Origin: Sphingobacterium spiritivorum
GTDB lineage: Bacteria; Bacteroidota; Bacteroidia; Sphingobacteriales; Sphingobacteriaceae
Assembly (NCBI RefSeq): GCF_016724845.1
Contig: NZ_CP068082.1
Location: 4,340,001-4,404,000, forward strand
Direction of reading: 5' to 3'
Length of the DNA: 64,000 nt
Program-made: the position numbers and the translations under genes
Shown: piece after piece, positions 54,236 to 62,040 of the stretch
Layout: each line of letters begins with the position of its first letter
How positions within the stretch are numbered: the first letter of the stretch is position 1
The notes under the pieces: model-generated
Told to the model about the DNA's origin: nothing
Seen by the model: the letters and a program-made list of their open reading frames with translations, nothing else
Database searches by the model: none

Positions 54236-55270
54236 CTATTTGGGAGAGGGTTGTATTTGTAGCACCGCAACATTTCCTTTGCTGCCTGTAAGGAATATCT
54301 TATTGCCTGATTGAGATTTCCCGATCACATTAAAACTTGAATCAGCGATTTTTGTCCAGGTATTTCCTCCGTCGTCAGAAACATCTGTTCCCGAAGTCCC
54401 TGTTGCGAATAATCTCTGTTTATTTATATACACAACAGAAGATCTGAACCCTGAAACAGGTTTTGCTGGTGCTGTCCAGTTTTTTCCACCGTCGGTAGTC
54501 AGCAAGATGTTATTTACGTTTTCTTTATCCTGCGCATAATCTCCACCTACTACCACACCTGTCATGTGATCAATAAAAGCTATAGAAAACACGCCGGTTG
54601 TACTTTTGCCCTGCGTAATTGGACAGGCATACTGTTCCCAATGCTGTCCGTAGTCTCCGGAAAAATAAATATGGGATACTGAACCACCTGTGGCGATCCA
54701 TACATTGCCATCCGGTTGGGTACAGATGGTACTTCCACTGGCAGCAAAACTGGCTTCTCCTGTTTTCATAACCTGCTTAAGATTAGCAGATATGTCATTC
54801 CAGCTCTTTCCTTTATCGGAAGAATACAACAATTGGAGTCGCCCGTCTATAGGGTCCCCAAAAGCAATTCCTCTTTTTTGATCCCAAAAATCCATTCCAT
54901 CCAAAAAGATATCCGGATGATTATTCTCATATGTACTTATCCAGTTTTTACCCCCATCACTTGTGCGTAATATCACTGCAGGAGAACCTGCATTAACAAT
55001 AACAGCCTCTTTTGCACTAAAAGCCTGAATATCTCTGAAATCGTATGATTCGAATCCGGCCGGATTGACCCAATTCCAGGATTTTCCGCCATCCAAAGAT
55101 TTTCCTACAGTTCCGTTGCTGCCACTTATCCAAAGAATCTGGTCTGAAACTACAGCTAATCCCCTAAAACTGCTCTTTATATCCTGAATTAAAGGAGTAA
55201 TATTGTATTGCTCGTTTTGAGCAAATAAAAGGGCTGGGAATATAAATAATAAAAAGAGAAGCTTTTTCAT
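54236..55270 (-). CDS. Exported YCF48/HCF136-like BNR-repeat beta-propeller protein
   Basis: Secreted protein of 344 residues, signal peptide cut near LLFAQ. It is built of repeated beta-propeller blades with the BNR/Asp-box pattern S-x-D-x-G-x-x-W: KSLDGGKSWNW, RTSDGGKNWIS, YSSDKGKSWND, YFSGDYGQHWEQ, LTTDGGKNWTA and DVSDDGGNTWTK. This is typical of the photosystem-II assembly factor/YCF48-like group. In non-photosynthetic bacteria the role is unknown. It starts 11 bases after the stop of the YceH gene on the same strand, so they probably share a transcript. The tandem repeats lie just past its 3' end. Confidence 0.87.
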   Translation of the reverse strand: MKKLLFLLFIFPALLFAQNEQYNITPLIQDIKSSFRGLAVVSDQILWISGSNGTVGKSLDGGKSWNWVNPAGFESYDFRDIQAFSAKEAVIVNAGSPAVILRTSDGGKNWISTYENNHPDIFLDGMDFWDQKRGIAFGDPIDGRLQLLYSSDKGKSWNDISANLKQVMKTGEASFAASGSTICTQPDGNVWIATGGSVSHIYFSGDYGQHWEQYACPITQGKSTTGVFSIAFIDHMTGVVVGGDYAQDKENVNNILLTTDGGKNWTAPAKPVSGFRSSVVYINKQRLFATGTSGTDVSDDGGNTWTKIADSSFNVIGKSQSGNKIFLTGSKGNVAVLQIQPSPK

Positions 55271-55281
55271 ACTAAACCGGG

Positions 55282-55932
55282 TTAACGCAGTTCCTGCATC
55301 AAACTGTCAAATTCAGCCCGAAGTTGCTGCAGTTGTTCTTCTAATACAAGAACTCTGTTCTCTAGTTCCTTTACCTGACTCTGTTGTGCTCCATTGTTTA
55401 CAGGCTCATCATAATCTTCCTCATTTACTTCGCCTAAGAGATGCACATAACGCACTTCTTTCTGTCCCGGACGTTTAGGTAATTGCTTTACATATTCTAT
55501 TTCACCTTCACTGAGCTTATTCAGATGTTCCTGTACATCCTCCAGTCCTTCAAATTCATACAAGCGGCCAGAATTACTATTGATTTCGCCGGCAGTGAGC
55601 GGCCCTCTCAAAATCAATAGACACAGTACAGCCAGATCGGAAGGAATCAGAGGAAACTGAATCGCCAGATTGTGTTTATATTTTGTCACTCTGCTGCCAC
55701 CACCTACAACTGTGGACATCAAGCCTCTCTTTTTCAACGCATCTAATGCTGCGATAATAGTAGGTTCATCATAATTAACCACCGGTTTTCGGGAAGTTTT
55801 TTGGTTACATGCAGTCTGTAAACCATTGAGTGTCATTGGGTAATATTCAGGTGTGGTTTTAGATTTTTCCAGTAAAGAACCTAAGACCCTTAATTCTTCT
55901 GCAGATAATTGAGGTAAAGATTTATTTTCCAT
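55282..55932 (-). CDS. YceH family protein (DUF480)
   Basis: Cytoplasmic protein of 216 residues with the two winged-helix domains of DUF480/YceH: LSAEELRVLGSLLEKSKTTPEYYPMTLNGL at the N-terminus, NQKTSRKPVVNYDE, and LCLLILRGPLTAGEINSNSGRLYEF in the second domain. The tail (about 180-216) is a predicted coiled coil, ELENRVLVLEEQLQQLRAEF. The family is widespread, but its biochemical role is unestablished; DNA or nucleic-acid binding is suggested by the fold. It is upstream of the YCF48-like gene and divergent from the HDAC-like gene with 138 bases to that gene's preferred start. Confidence 0.92.
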   Translation of the reverse strand: MENKSLPQLSAEELRVLGSLLEKSKTTPEYYPMTLNGLQTACNQKTSRKPVVNYDEPTIIAALDALKKRGLMSTVVGGGSRVTKYKHNLAIQFPLIPSDLAVLCLLILRGPLTAGEINSNSGRLYEFEGLEDVQEHLNKLSEGEIEYVKQLPKRPGQKEVRYVHLLGEVNEEDYDEPVNNGAQQSQVKELENRVLVLEEQLQQLRAEFDSLMQELR

Positions 55933-55947
55933 GAAGTTAAGTTAAAA

Positions 55948-55963
55948 ACTGACGCAGGTCAGT
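55948..55963. promoter_or_regulatory. Palindrome between divergent yceH and deacetylase genes
   Basis: ACTGAC (55948-55953), GCAG, GTCAGT (55958-55963): a perfect 6-bp dyad, 15 bases upstream of the yceH start. It could be an operator. No T-run makes it a terminator, and no candidate regulator is adjacent. Confidence 0.3.
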
Positions 55964-56070
55964 CTGTAAATATGTTAAATTTTATTAGTAAATCCAATAT
56001 TTCGATAGGATTTCGGGGCAGTCGTGCCACAACATTTTTGTATCTTCGTCATCAAATAGAAAACTTTGTT

Positions 56071-56976
56071 TTGCTCAAAATAGCTTTTCATAACGCCTAT
56101 ATTCATCCGCTGAGGGAAGGCCACAGGTTTCCCATGTTGAAGTATGAGTTGATTCCCATGCAGTTGATACATGAAGGACTCGTATCTAAGGACAGTTTTT
56201 TTGAACCTGAATTGATTTCAGAAGAAATTGCCTGTCTGGCGCATGACGAATCTTATGTAAGGGATCTGTTCGAACTCACACTGGATGCGCGTATGATCAG
56301 GAGAATCGGATTTCCATTAACAGATAGTCTGATCCGGCGTGAACGTCTTATTGTGGATGGCACGATCAGAACTGCACTTTTTGCTATGCAATACGGGATT
56401 GCCTTTAATGTAGCCGGAGGTACACATCATGCAGGACATGCATATGGAGAAGGTTTTTGTTTGTTGAATGATCAGGCTATAGCTGCCGCATATTTACTCG
56501 CTGAGCAAAAGGTACATAAAATATTAATCATTGACCTTGATGTACATCAGGGAAACGGAACAGCCAATATATTTAAAGGTAGTAAAGAGGTATTTACCTT
56601 TTCTATGCACGGGGCAAAGAATTTTCCATTTATAAAAGAACAATCTCATCTTGATATTAATCTGGAAGACGGGATTACAGATAAGAATTATTTGTCTCAG
56701 TTGACAACAGTATTACCGGATCTGTTTGAGAAAGTCGCCCCTGATTTTGTATTTTATCAGGCAGGAGTCGATGTTTTGGCAACAGATAAGCTGGGTAAAC
56801 TGAAGCTTTCACCTGAAGCGTGTAAAGAGCGGGATTATATCGTCCTTTCCTTATGCAGACAACTTGATATACCGGTTCAGGTCAGCATGGGAGGAGGATA
56901 TTCCGAACATATCCGGGATATAGTCAATGCACATATACAGACATACCGGACAGCAATAGAGTTGTACAATTTTTAA
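56071..56976 (+). CDS. HDAC/AcuC-type deacetylase
   Basis: Zinc-dependent deacetylase of about 301 residues in the arginase/deacetylase superfamily. Seen: IHPLREGHRFPMLKYELIP at the N-terminus, the His-His catalytic pair in GGTHHAGHAYGEGFC, zinc ligands in ILIIDLDVHQGNGT and YQAGVDVLATDKLG, and the C-terminal MGGGYSEHI. The frame is open from 55972, but family similarity begins at LKIAFHNAY. The TTG at 56071 is therefore the likely start, giving M-L-K-I-A-F; the upstream 33 codons look non-coding. Substrates of bacterial members are acetyl-lysine proteins, polyamines or acetoin-pathway enzymes, undetermined here. The nucleoid-associated protein gene follows after 18 bases. Confidence 0.88.
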   Translation: MLKIAFHNAYIHPLREGHRFPMLKYELIPMQLIHEGLVSKDSFFEPELISEEIACLAHDESYVRDLFELTLDARMIRRIGFPLTDSLIRRERLIVDGTIRTALFAMQYGIAFNVAGGTHHAGHAYGEGFCLLNDQAIAAAYLLAEQKVHKILIIDLDVHQGNGTANIFKGSKEVFTFSMHGAKNFPFIKEQSHLDINLEDGITDKNYLSQLTTVLPDLFEKVAPDFVFYQAGVDVLATDKLGKLKLSPEACKERDYIVLSLCRQLDIPVQVSMGGGYSEHIRDIVNAHIQTYRTAIELYNF

Positions 56977-56994
56977 AAAATAGAATCGCAATAT

Positions 56995-58053
56995 ATGTTT
57001 TTTCATCAAGATGCCACTTTCGAAAAATTATCCATTCACCGCGTAGGAAATAAAGCGCAGGATGAGTTTTATATCCTTTCTGATGAACCTGTTAACCTGG
57101 GTGAAGATGAAGTAATGCCTCAGCTGCTTATGCAGTATTTTTTGTCTCCGTTTGCCAAGCTGAATGAAGTACATCGTTTTTTTCATCCTAATGAAGAACT
57201 CGGACTCAATGAGGTATATCATTTTACAAAACAGTTTTTTGAGGATAAACTACCTTTTCATGAGCTTTCTCAGCAAGTCAGCAAGCATTTGTATGAGGTA
57301 TCAGGCCATCCGAAGATCAAAGCGGGCGAAGTGTATGTCGTTCACCTGAAGAACGTACAGATGGAAGGAGAAGATCATCAGGCAATAGGTATCTTCAAAT
57401 CCGAAAATAAAGAAACATACCTTAAAGTATATCCGGAGAAGGGAGCATTTAAGCTGGATTATGAAGCAGAAGCCATCAATATCAACAAGCTGGACAAAGG
57501 CGTACTCATTATCGATGTGGAGGAAGACGAGGGTTACAAGGTACTGGTCGTGGATCAGACAAACAAACAGCAGGAAGCTGTGTACTGGAAGGATGAATTT
57601 CTGAAACTTCGTATCCGTAATGATAACTTTAACCAGACAGGTAACTACCTGAAAGTGTATAAAAACTTTGTCAACGAAAAACTGGAAGATGTTTTTGAAA
57701 TGGAGAAGGCAGATAAAATTGATCTGCTAAACCGTTCGATGAATTATTTTAAAGAAAAGGAAGAGTTTGTACAGGAAGAATTTGAAGAACAGGTATTAGG
57801 AAATCCTCAGGCGATATCACTGTTTAAAGAATATCGGGGTGAGTTTGAAGATGAATTTGAAACTCCTTTTCAGAGTAATTTTGATATTGCGGACAAGGCT
57901 GTTAAGAAAATGGAGGCTTCCTACAAAAGTGTATTGAAGCTCGATAAGAATTTCCATATTTACGTTCATGGAAAGAGAGAATACCTGGAAAAGGGTTTTG
58001 ACGAAGAGAAAGGGATGAACTATTATAAAGTTTATTTCGAAAACGAAAGCTAA
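56995..58053 (+). CDS. Nucleoid-associated protein (NdpA/YejK family)
   Basis: A 352-residue cytoplasmic protein matching the 37-kDa nucleoid-associated family: FEKLSIHRVGNKAQDEFYILS at the N-terminus, HELSQQVSKHLYEVSGHPKI and GEVYVVHLKNVQMEGEDHQAIGIFKSENKETYL in the middle, and an acidic, lysine-rich C-terminal half. E. coli YejK is nucleoid-bound, but its exact action is unclear. It lies 18 bases after the deacetylase gene and 2 bases before the DUF3810 gene, so the three form an operon. Confidence 0.9.
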   Translation: MFFHQDATFEKLSIHRVGNKAQDEFYILSDEPVNLGEDEVMPQLLMQYFLSPFAKLNEVHRFFHPNEELGLNEVYHFTKQFFEDKLPFHELSQQVSKHLYEVSGHPKIKAGEVYVVHLKNVQMEGEDHQAIGIFKSENKETYLKVYPEKGAFKLDYEAEAININKLDKGVLIIDVEEDEGYKVLVVDQTNKQQEAVYWKDEFLKLRIRNDNFNQTGNYLKVYKNFVNEKLEDVFEMEKADKIDLLNRSMNYFKEKEEFVQEEFEEQVLGNPQAISLFKEYRGEFEDEFETPFQSNFDIADKAVKKMEASYKSVLKLDKNFHIYVHGKREYLEKGFDEEKGMNYYKVYFENES

Positions 58054-58055
58054 TC

Positions 58056-59135
58056 ATGAAAAACCAGCTGAAAAGATCAGGCATTGTATCGTTGATACTG
58101 ATTGTTCTGCTTATAGTGTTTACACTATGGCAGGGCAATACACATGCCGTGGAAATGATCTTTTCCAGAGGCTGGTATCCTGTATTTTCCTATATTCCGG
58201 GCACTTTTTTCGGATATTTACCTTTTAGTGTCGGAGATATTTTTTATTGTACTGCGATCGGATTTCTGGTATTCCTGACCGGACAGACAGTCTGTTTATT
58301 ATTCAAAAAGAAGTTTTATCCCGCATTGTTACGTTTTTCAAAGCTCATTAATCTGGGGTTGCTTTTATACCTCTTTTTTTATGTCAGCTGGGGAATGAAT
58401 TACTACAGGCAGTCTGTAGCGCTCAATGCAGATATACGGGTTGATAGTCTGAAACTGGCGGATTACCTGGAAGTACTGGATCGCTTTATCGATACAACCA
58501 ATACTATCCGGGGACAGATCAATCCGGAGGTATGGAAAGGAAAAGGACGGCAAATTGAACAGGATATGGTGGCAACAGTAGAAAATGATACAACCTTCAG
58601 GTCATTCTTGTCTGTATCCAATGTACGTGCGAAATCTCCGTTAAACAGTCGCTTGGTGTCGTATGTAGGGGTATCCGGATACTTTAATCCTTTTACACAT
58701 GAAGCACATGTCAACACAGCAATGCCCGAGGTTGCCAAGCCGTTTACTTATGTGCACGAACTGGCTCATCAGCAGGGGATAGGCTTCGAAGATGAGGCTA
58801 ATTTTATTGCTTTTGTACGCCTGCAGCATCACCCAAATGAATTTTACAGATATTCAGCCTATTTACAATGTGTGACATATATGTTGAGTGAGCTTCGTGG
58901 CATTGACAGGAATTTATTTGAACAATACCGTAACAGATTATCTGCAAAAATCGAAAGCGATCTGGAGGAAGAGCGAGCTTTCTGGAAGGCATATATGGGT
59001 TGGATCAACGATCTCACCGCCCTGTTTTACAATCAGTATCTGCAACACAACAATCAGGCTGAAGGTATAGCGAGGTACAACCGGATGACTCGTCTGGTAC
59101 TCGCATATGAACTCCAAAATAAAGGATGCAGATAG
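58056..59135 (+). CDS. DUF3810 membrane protein with zinc-protease-like HExxH
   Basis: Membrane protein of 359 residues with three N-terminal helices (VSLILIVLLIVFTLW, VGDIFYCTAIGFLVFLT and LGLLLYLFFYVSWGM) and a large C-terminal domain. That domain contains HELAHQQGIGFEDEANF, a textbook gluzincin HExxH with a downstream Glu as third zinc ligand. It is therefore probably a membrane-tethered metallopeptidase (inference; family known as DUF3810). The ATG lies 2 bases after the preceding stop in an operon of three. The convergent sRNA copy 2 ends about 25 bases past its stop. Confidence 0.9.
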   Translation: MKNQLKRSGIVSLILIVLLIVFTLWQGNTHAVEMIFSRGWYPVFSYIPGTFFGYLPFSVGDIFYCTAIGFLVFLTGQTVCLLFKKKFYPALLRFSKLINLGLLLYLFFYVSWGMNYYRQSVALNADIRVDSLKLADYLEVLDRFIDTTNTIRGQINPEVWKGKGRQIEQDMVATVENDTTFRSFLSVSNVRAKSPLNSRLVSYVGVSGYFNPFTHEAHVNTAMPEVAKPFTYVHELAHQQGIGFEDEANFIAFVRLQHHPNEFYRYSAYLQCVTYMLSELRGIDRNLFEQYRNRLSAKIESDLEEERAFWKAYMGWINDLTALFYNQYLQHNNQAEGIARYNRMTRLVLAYELQNKGCR

Positions 59136-59159
59136 TATATAACGATCGCGTGAACTATA

Positions 59160-59232
59160 AATAATAAAAACGCTTCAGGCGGGGAACCTGAAGCGTTTCG
59201 TTACTAACCAATTATTAACCTAAACTTATGAA
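59160..59232 (-). ncRNA. Predicted small RNA, family copy 2
   Basis: About 73 nt on the minus strand in the gap between the DUF3810 gene (convergent) and the ECF sigma gene (divergent). The 5' part (59233-59202) contains AGGTTAATAATTGGTTAGTA and differs from copy 1 by a single base insertion over about 32 positions. The 3' part is a terminator: a perfect 12-bp stem AAACGCTTCAGG / CCTGAAGCGTTT with loop UUCCCCG, then UUAUUAUUU. In the upper stem and loop the two copies align over 21 bases without gaps. Both form seven pairs around a seven-base loop ending UCCCCG, with a G-C to A-U covariation and compatible G-U changes. On the plus strand the same region looks like an ATG leader with a 23-codon frame, but the T-tract lies on the minus side. 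Confidence 0.62.
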
Positions 59233-59237
59233 AAGTA

Positions 59238-59245
59238 CAGATATA
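59238..59245 (-). promoter_or_regulatory. -7 element of predicted sRNA gene 2
   Basis: TATATCTG on the minus strand, one base from TAnnTTTG, at the same place relative to the conserved RNA segment as the exact box of copy 1. CTGTTAAAA and TGTAAT motifs further upstream also recur in both copies. The -33 element is poor here, suggesting a weaker or activated promoter. Confidence 0.4.
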
Positions 59246-59450
59246 ACGCTTGGCTTAAGGACGATATTACAGTTTACCCGTTATTTTAAGGTTTTTTAAC
59301 AGTTGAGCGCCGTAATTGTGCTTTAAAGTTATATACCGAATGAGAAGTATGTAATAAATCAGAGAAAGAGAGCCCGATAACCCAAAAATATTTTTACATT
59401 TATTTCTATATGTATTAAAGTAAAAGTGTGTGTCAATCGTCTTTTGATCT

Positions 59451-60026
59451 ATGGACTACACTCATACCTTACAAATGTCTGATAAACAATCTTCTTCACT
59501 TCCGGAGGTCGTTCGTAACTATGGCGCCCAATTGCTTCGTTTTATTAAGGGAAAAGTGAAGAAAGTGGAAGATGCCGAAGATATTCTGCAAGAAGTCTGG
59601 TATCAGACCAGCCGTCTGTCTAATATCGACCAGCTGGAAAATGTGAGTGCCTGGTTGTATTCTATTACCCGTAATAAGATCACAGATCTGTACCGTAAGA
59701 AAAAGACGGACGCTATAGAAGATCATACCTATATGGATGATGAAGGAGAGCTGAAGATCAAAGAAATATTGTTAGCGGATGATTCGAATAATGCGGAACT
59801 GAAGCTGTTTAAAGAGGTATTCTGGGAGGAGCTGATGAAGGCTCTGGATGAACTGCCCGAAAAACAAAGAGATGTATTTGTGCTGAATGAAATAGAAGAT
59901 ATGACCTTACAGCAAATAGCTGATCTGCAGGGCGAAAATATAAAAACGATCATTAGCCGCAAAGGTTATGCGGTAAAACACCTTCGTCTGCGCTTAAATA
60001 TGCTTTACGAAGAACTTAAATATTAA
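59451..60026 (+). CDS. ECF-type RNA polymerase sigma factor
   Basis: Sigma-70 family factor of 191 residues. Region 2 is at about 20-90 (LLRFIKGKVKKVEDAEDILQ, ENVSAWLYSITRNKITDLYR) and region 4 at about 120-185 (ELPEKQRDVFVLNEIEDMTLQQIADLQGENIKTIISR), with no region 3, as in ECF factors. The start is at the ATG 59451; a second Met at residue 9 is possible. It is followed after 6 bases by a small membrane-protein gene, then by a terminator, another small membrane protein and Hsp20. No FecR-type anti-sigma gene is present. The downstream membrane protein is a candidate regulator (inference). Confidence 0.92.
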   Translation: MDYTHTLQMSDKQSSSLPEVVRNYGAQLLRFIKGKVKKVEDAEDILQEVWYQTSRLSNIDQLENVSAWLYSITRNKITDLYRKKKTDAIEDHTYMDDEGELKIKEILLADDSNNAELKLFKEVFWEELMKALDELPEKQRDVFVLNEIEDMTLQQIADLQGENIKTIISRKGYAVKHLRLRLNMLYEELKY

Positions 60027-60032
60027 GAAGAT

Positions 60033-60368
60033 ATGAATAACAGATTTAGAAACGAAAAGAAAGGAAAGATTCTTTTTATGATTCCTTTTATTATCGGGAT
60101 GGTTTTTCTGCTGGTCTGGGTGGTTCAGTCACTTTGGAATGCCCTTTTACCTGAAATAATTGGGATAAAAGCAATCAGTTACTGGCAGGCCTTCGGAATT
60201 TTGGTCTTATCCAAGATTCTTTTTGGAGGATTCAGGTTTAAAGGAAAAGGAAAGGCTTGTGACCGTTCGCACCTGCGATCCAAATTGGAGCAACTCTCAC
60301 CCGAGGATAAGGAAAAGTTTAAGGAAGAATGGAAGCAACGCTTTTCCAGACGATGGCATGATTGCTAG
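60033..60368 (+). CDS. Small membrane protein co-transcribed with the sigma factor
   Basis: A 111-residue protein, family not recognised. Two hydrophobic segments (ILFMIPFIIGMVFLLVWVV, about 13-32, and YWQAFGILVLSKILFGGF, about 50-68) are followed by a basic-acidic cytoplasmic tail with SPEDKEKFKEEWKQRFSRRWH. Its start lies 6 bases after the sigma-factor stop, so it is translationally linked. Position and membrane topology fit a modulator of the sigma factor, but it lacks a recognisable anti-sigma domain. The tail resembles the LSPEEREKFREEWKKR-type segments of heavy-metal or periplasmic chaperone-like proteins. Confidence 0.8.
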   Translation: MNNRFRNEKKGKILFMIPFIIGMVFLLVWVVQSLWNALLPEIIGIKAISYWQAFGILVLSKILFGGFRFKGKGKACDRSHLRSKLEQLSPEDKEKFKEEWKQRFSRRWHDC

Positions 60369-60395
60369 CCTTACGAATCCTATACGATAACGATG

Positions 60396-60428
60396 AATCC
60401 TAAACAAAACCTGTTTGGGATTTTTTTT
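60396..60428 (+). terminator. Terminator after sigma-factor operon
   Basis: Stem AATCCTAAACA (60396-60406) / TGTTTGGGATT (60412-60422) with one T-G pair and a five-base loop, followed by a T-run. It divides the sigma-factor pair from the next two genes, which must have their own promoter. Confidence 0.88.
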
Positions 60429-60526
60429 GCCTGTAATAAATAATATAAAAAAAGTTAAAGTATAATTCCCTGTTGTCCGTCTTCTATCAAAAGGCCTTTG
60501 AATTAAATAATTAAAAATAAAAAATC

Positions 60527-60817
60527 ATGAAAAATAAAATTCGTTTTATATTACCAAGATTGATTGGATTGACAGTTTTAGCAGGTTTGCTTGCACTGGT
60601 TGTAGGATTGATCTTTAAATTATTGCTGGTGGGTACACTGCTGGCAGGTGCAGGAATGTTTTTAGCTTCACGCTTTAAAAAGCGTCAGGCAGCAATGATC
60701 GGCAATGAAAGAAGAAAAGGTATTGCACCGGCTTATTACGAAATGAGTTCTTCTGCAATCCGTCCGCAGTATTCGGCAGCTGACAGCGCAAACTATGCTA
60801 TTATCCCAATTCGTTAA
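60527..60817 (+). CDS. Small membrane protein upstream of Hsp20
   Basis: A 96-residue protein of unrecognised family. A hydrophobic region of about 38 residues (LIGLTVLAGLLALVVGLIFK and LLLVGTLLAGAGMFLASRF), probably two helices in a hairpin, is followed by a basic stretch KKRQAAMIGNERRKG and a polar tail. The tail has tyrosine-alanine motifs (APAYYEMSSSAIRPQYSAAD). It precedes the Hsp20 gene by 18 bases on the same strand and is surely co-transcribed. It may belong to the stress response of the nearby sigma factor (inference). Confidence 0.78.
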   Translation: MKNKIRFILPRLIGLTVLAGLLALVVGLIFKLLLVGTLLAGAGMFLASRFKKRQAAMIGNERRKGIAPAYYEMSSSAIRPQYSAADSANYAIIPIR

Positions 60818-60835
60818 CTCTAAATAAATAATACA

Positions 60836-61300
60836 ATGTTCTATAAAACTAATAATACATCAGACCGTTCCGCAAAGTACGGACATTTCAAGAATAAATT
60901 TGAGCAAAAATTCGGCAGATTAAGAGATGAGTTTATGAATGGCGAACATGCTTTTGCCGGCGCATGTTCAGACAGAAAAAATAATATTCCGGCCAATATC
61001 TCAGAAAACGAAGAGTTCTTTACACTTCAACTCTATGCGGCAGGCTATCAAAAAGATCGATTCAAAGTAGCCGTAAAAAATAATGTACTTACAGTAAGCT
61101 ATGATCCTTCAGAAGAAGAGACTCCTGTCGCTTATATGTATCAGGAATTCTCTGCCGGTGCTTTCGAGCGCTCCTTCCAGTTAAACAATCAGGTTTCTAC
61201 CTCCAGAATATCCGCAAGTTATGAAGACGGCATTCTAACTGTCATCCTTCCCAAAGATCTGGAAAATATCACACCTCCTCAGGAAATACGGGTAGGATAG
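60836..61300 (+). CDS. Hsp20/alpha-crystallin family small heat-shock protein
   Basis: ATP-independent holdase chaperone of 154 residues. The alpha-crystallin domain (about 52-150) shows NIPANISENEEFFTLQLYAAGYQKD, FKVAVKNNVLTVSYDPS and the conserved SASYEDGILTVILPK near the end. The N-terminal arm is short and polar (SAKYGHFKNKFEQKFG). It is atypical in lacking the usual C-terminal I-x-I motif; it ends LENITPPQEIRVG. It shares a transcript with the small membrane protein upstream and lies next to an ECF sigma factor, which fits an envelope or heat-stress module. Confidence 0.93.
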   Translation: MFYKTNNTSDRSAKYGHFKNKFEQKFGRLRDEFMNGEHAFAGACSDRKNNIPANISENEEFFTLQLYAAGYQKDRFKVAVKNNVLTVSYDPSEEETPVAYMYQEFSAGAFERSFQLNNQVSTSRISASYEDGILTVILPKDLENITPPQEIRVG

Positions 61301-61302
61301 TA

Positions 61303-61341
61303 AACAATAAACAGGCGGAATTTTCCGCCTGTTTTATTGTT
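61303..61341. terminator. Bidirectional terminator after hsp20
   Basis: A long dyad AACAATAAACAGGCGGAA / TTCCGCCTGTTTTATTGTT with one bulged base, spanning the gap and the last codons of the convergent exported-protein gene. Serves both strands. Confidence 0.88.
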
Positions 61342-61972
61342 CTATGCTGATAATTTCTATTTTTCCAGTAGTTCCAGGACTGCCAGAATAAATCTGTCCC
61401 TGAGGAAGTCCTCTGAGTCCGCTTGGAGCCATTTTTATTCTACTGTATATATTCCTCAGATCCGAATTAGGATTGACTGAACGTCCTCCCGGTTCTACAT
61501 CCACAAATAGATATTCCTTCGCTTTTTTATCGGTCTGTTGCGGCTTTATACTGCCTTTATTCAGGCTGATCTTTACATTCCCTCCATTTCCGTTAGGAAA
61601 AGTTTTGGTTCCGTTAAAGGCATCATCACCTTTTGCAATAACGTATAAAGAACCTAATTTTTGGATATTGGCCTGTATATCAAAGTTGGTACCGTTATTT
61701 TTTCCATCAGTACCCGATATAGAGGCCTGATTGCCGATTTCAGCATATTTGACAACCAAAGTCACATCTTTCTTTCCATAAAACATGAGTGAGGCACGGT
61801 CTCCCATAATTAATGTATCAATATGGATAACCATACTGGAATCACGGTTGTTAAAGGTTTTCTTCGCCTTTTTCCCGATCTCAAGCTTCGAGATGTATTC
61901 CGGTTGCGATTGCGCCTGAGCAGCAAACATAACTGCTACGGAAGCAAATAGTGCAATAATATATTTTTTCAT
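61334..61972 (-). CDS. Exported protein of unknown function
   Basis: A 212-residue protein of unrecognised family with a signal peptide (MKKYIIALFASVAVMFAAQA, cut near AQSQ). The mature sequence is beta-rich with glycine- and asparagine-rich stretches (ISGTDGKNNGTNFDIQ, GTKTFPNGNGGNVKIS), and a proline/glycine-rich C-terminal tail (SGLRGLPQGQIYSGSPGTTG). It may be a surface or matrix protein of parallel-beta type. It shares the bidirectional terminator with hsp20. No obvious -7 box is found before its start; a TAGTTTTT motif lies about 25 bases upstream. Confidence 0.72.
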   Translation of the reverse strand: MKKYIIALFASVAVMFAAQAQSQPEYISKLEIGKKAKKTFNNRDSSMVIHIDTLIMGDRASLMFYGKKDVTLVVKYAEIGNQASISGTDGKNNGTNFDIQANIQKLGSLYVIAKGDDAFNGTKTFPNGNGGNVKISLNKGSIKPQQTDKKAKEYLFVDVEPGGRSVNPNSDLRNIYSRIKMAPSGLRGLPQGQIYSGSPGTTGKIEIISIEQ

Positions 61973-62040
61973 ATTGATCAGTGATTAAAATCTTAAAAAC
62001 TACAAGTAAGACAATCTATATATGAAAAAGTTTAAAAGTA

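Noticed and set aside
54103..54291. A 62-codon frame within the repeats
   Set aside because: Composed mostly of repeat sequence, no conservation signal, and runs antisense into the YCF48-like gene.
59228..59299. A 23-codon frame with an attractive ATGAAA start after an AT-rich leader
   Set aside because: The same leader-like sequence is the reverse complement of the conserved sRNA segment; the T-tract and -7 box lie on the minus strand, and the frame is not conserved at the other copy.
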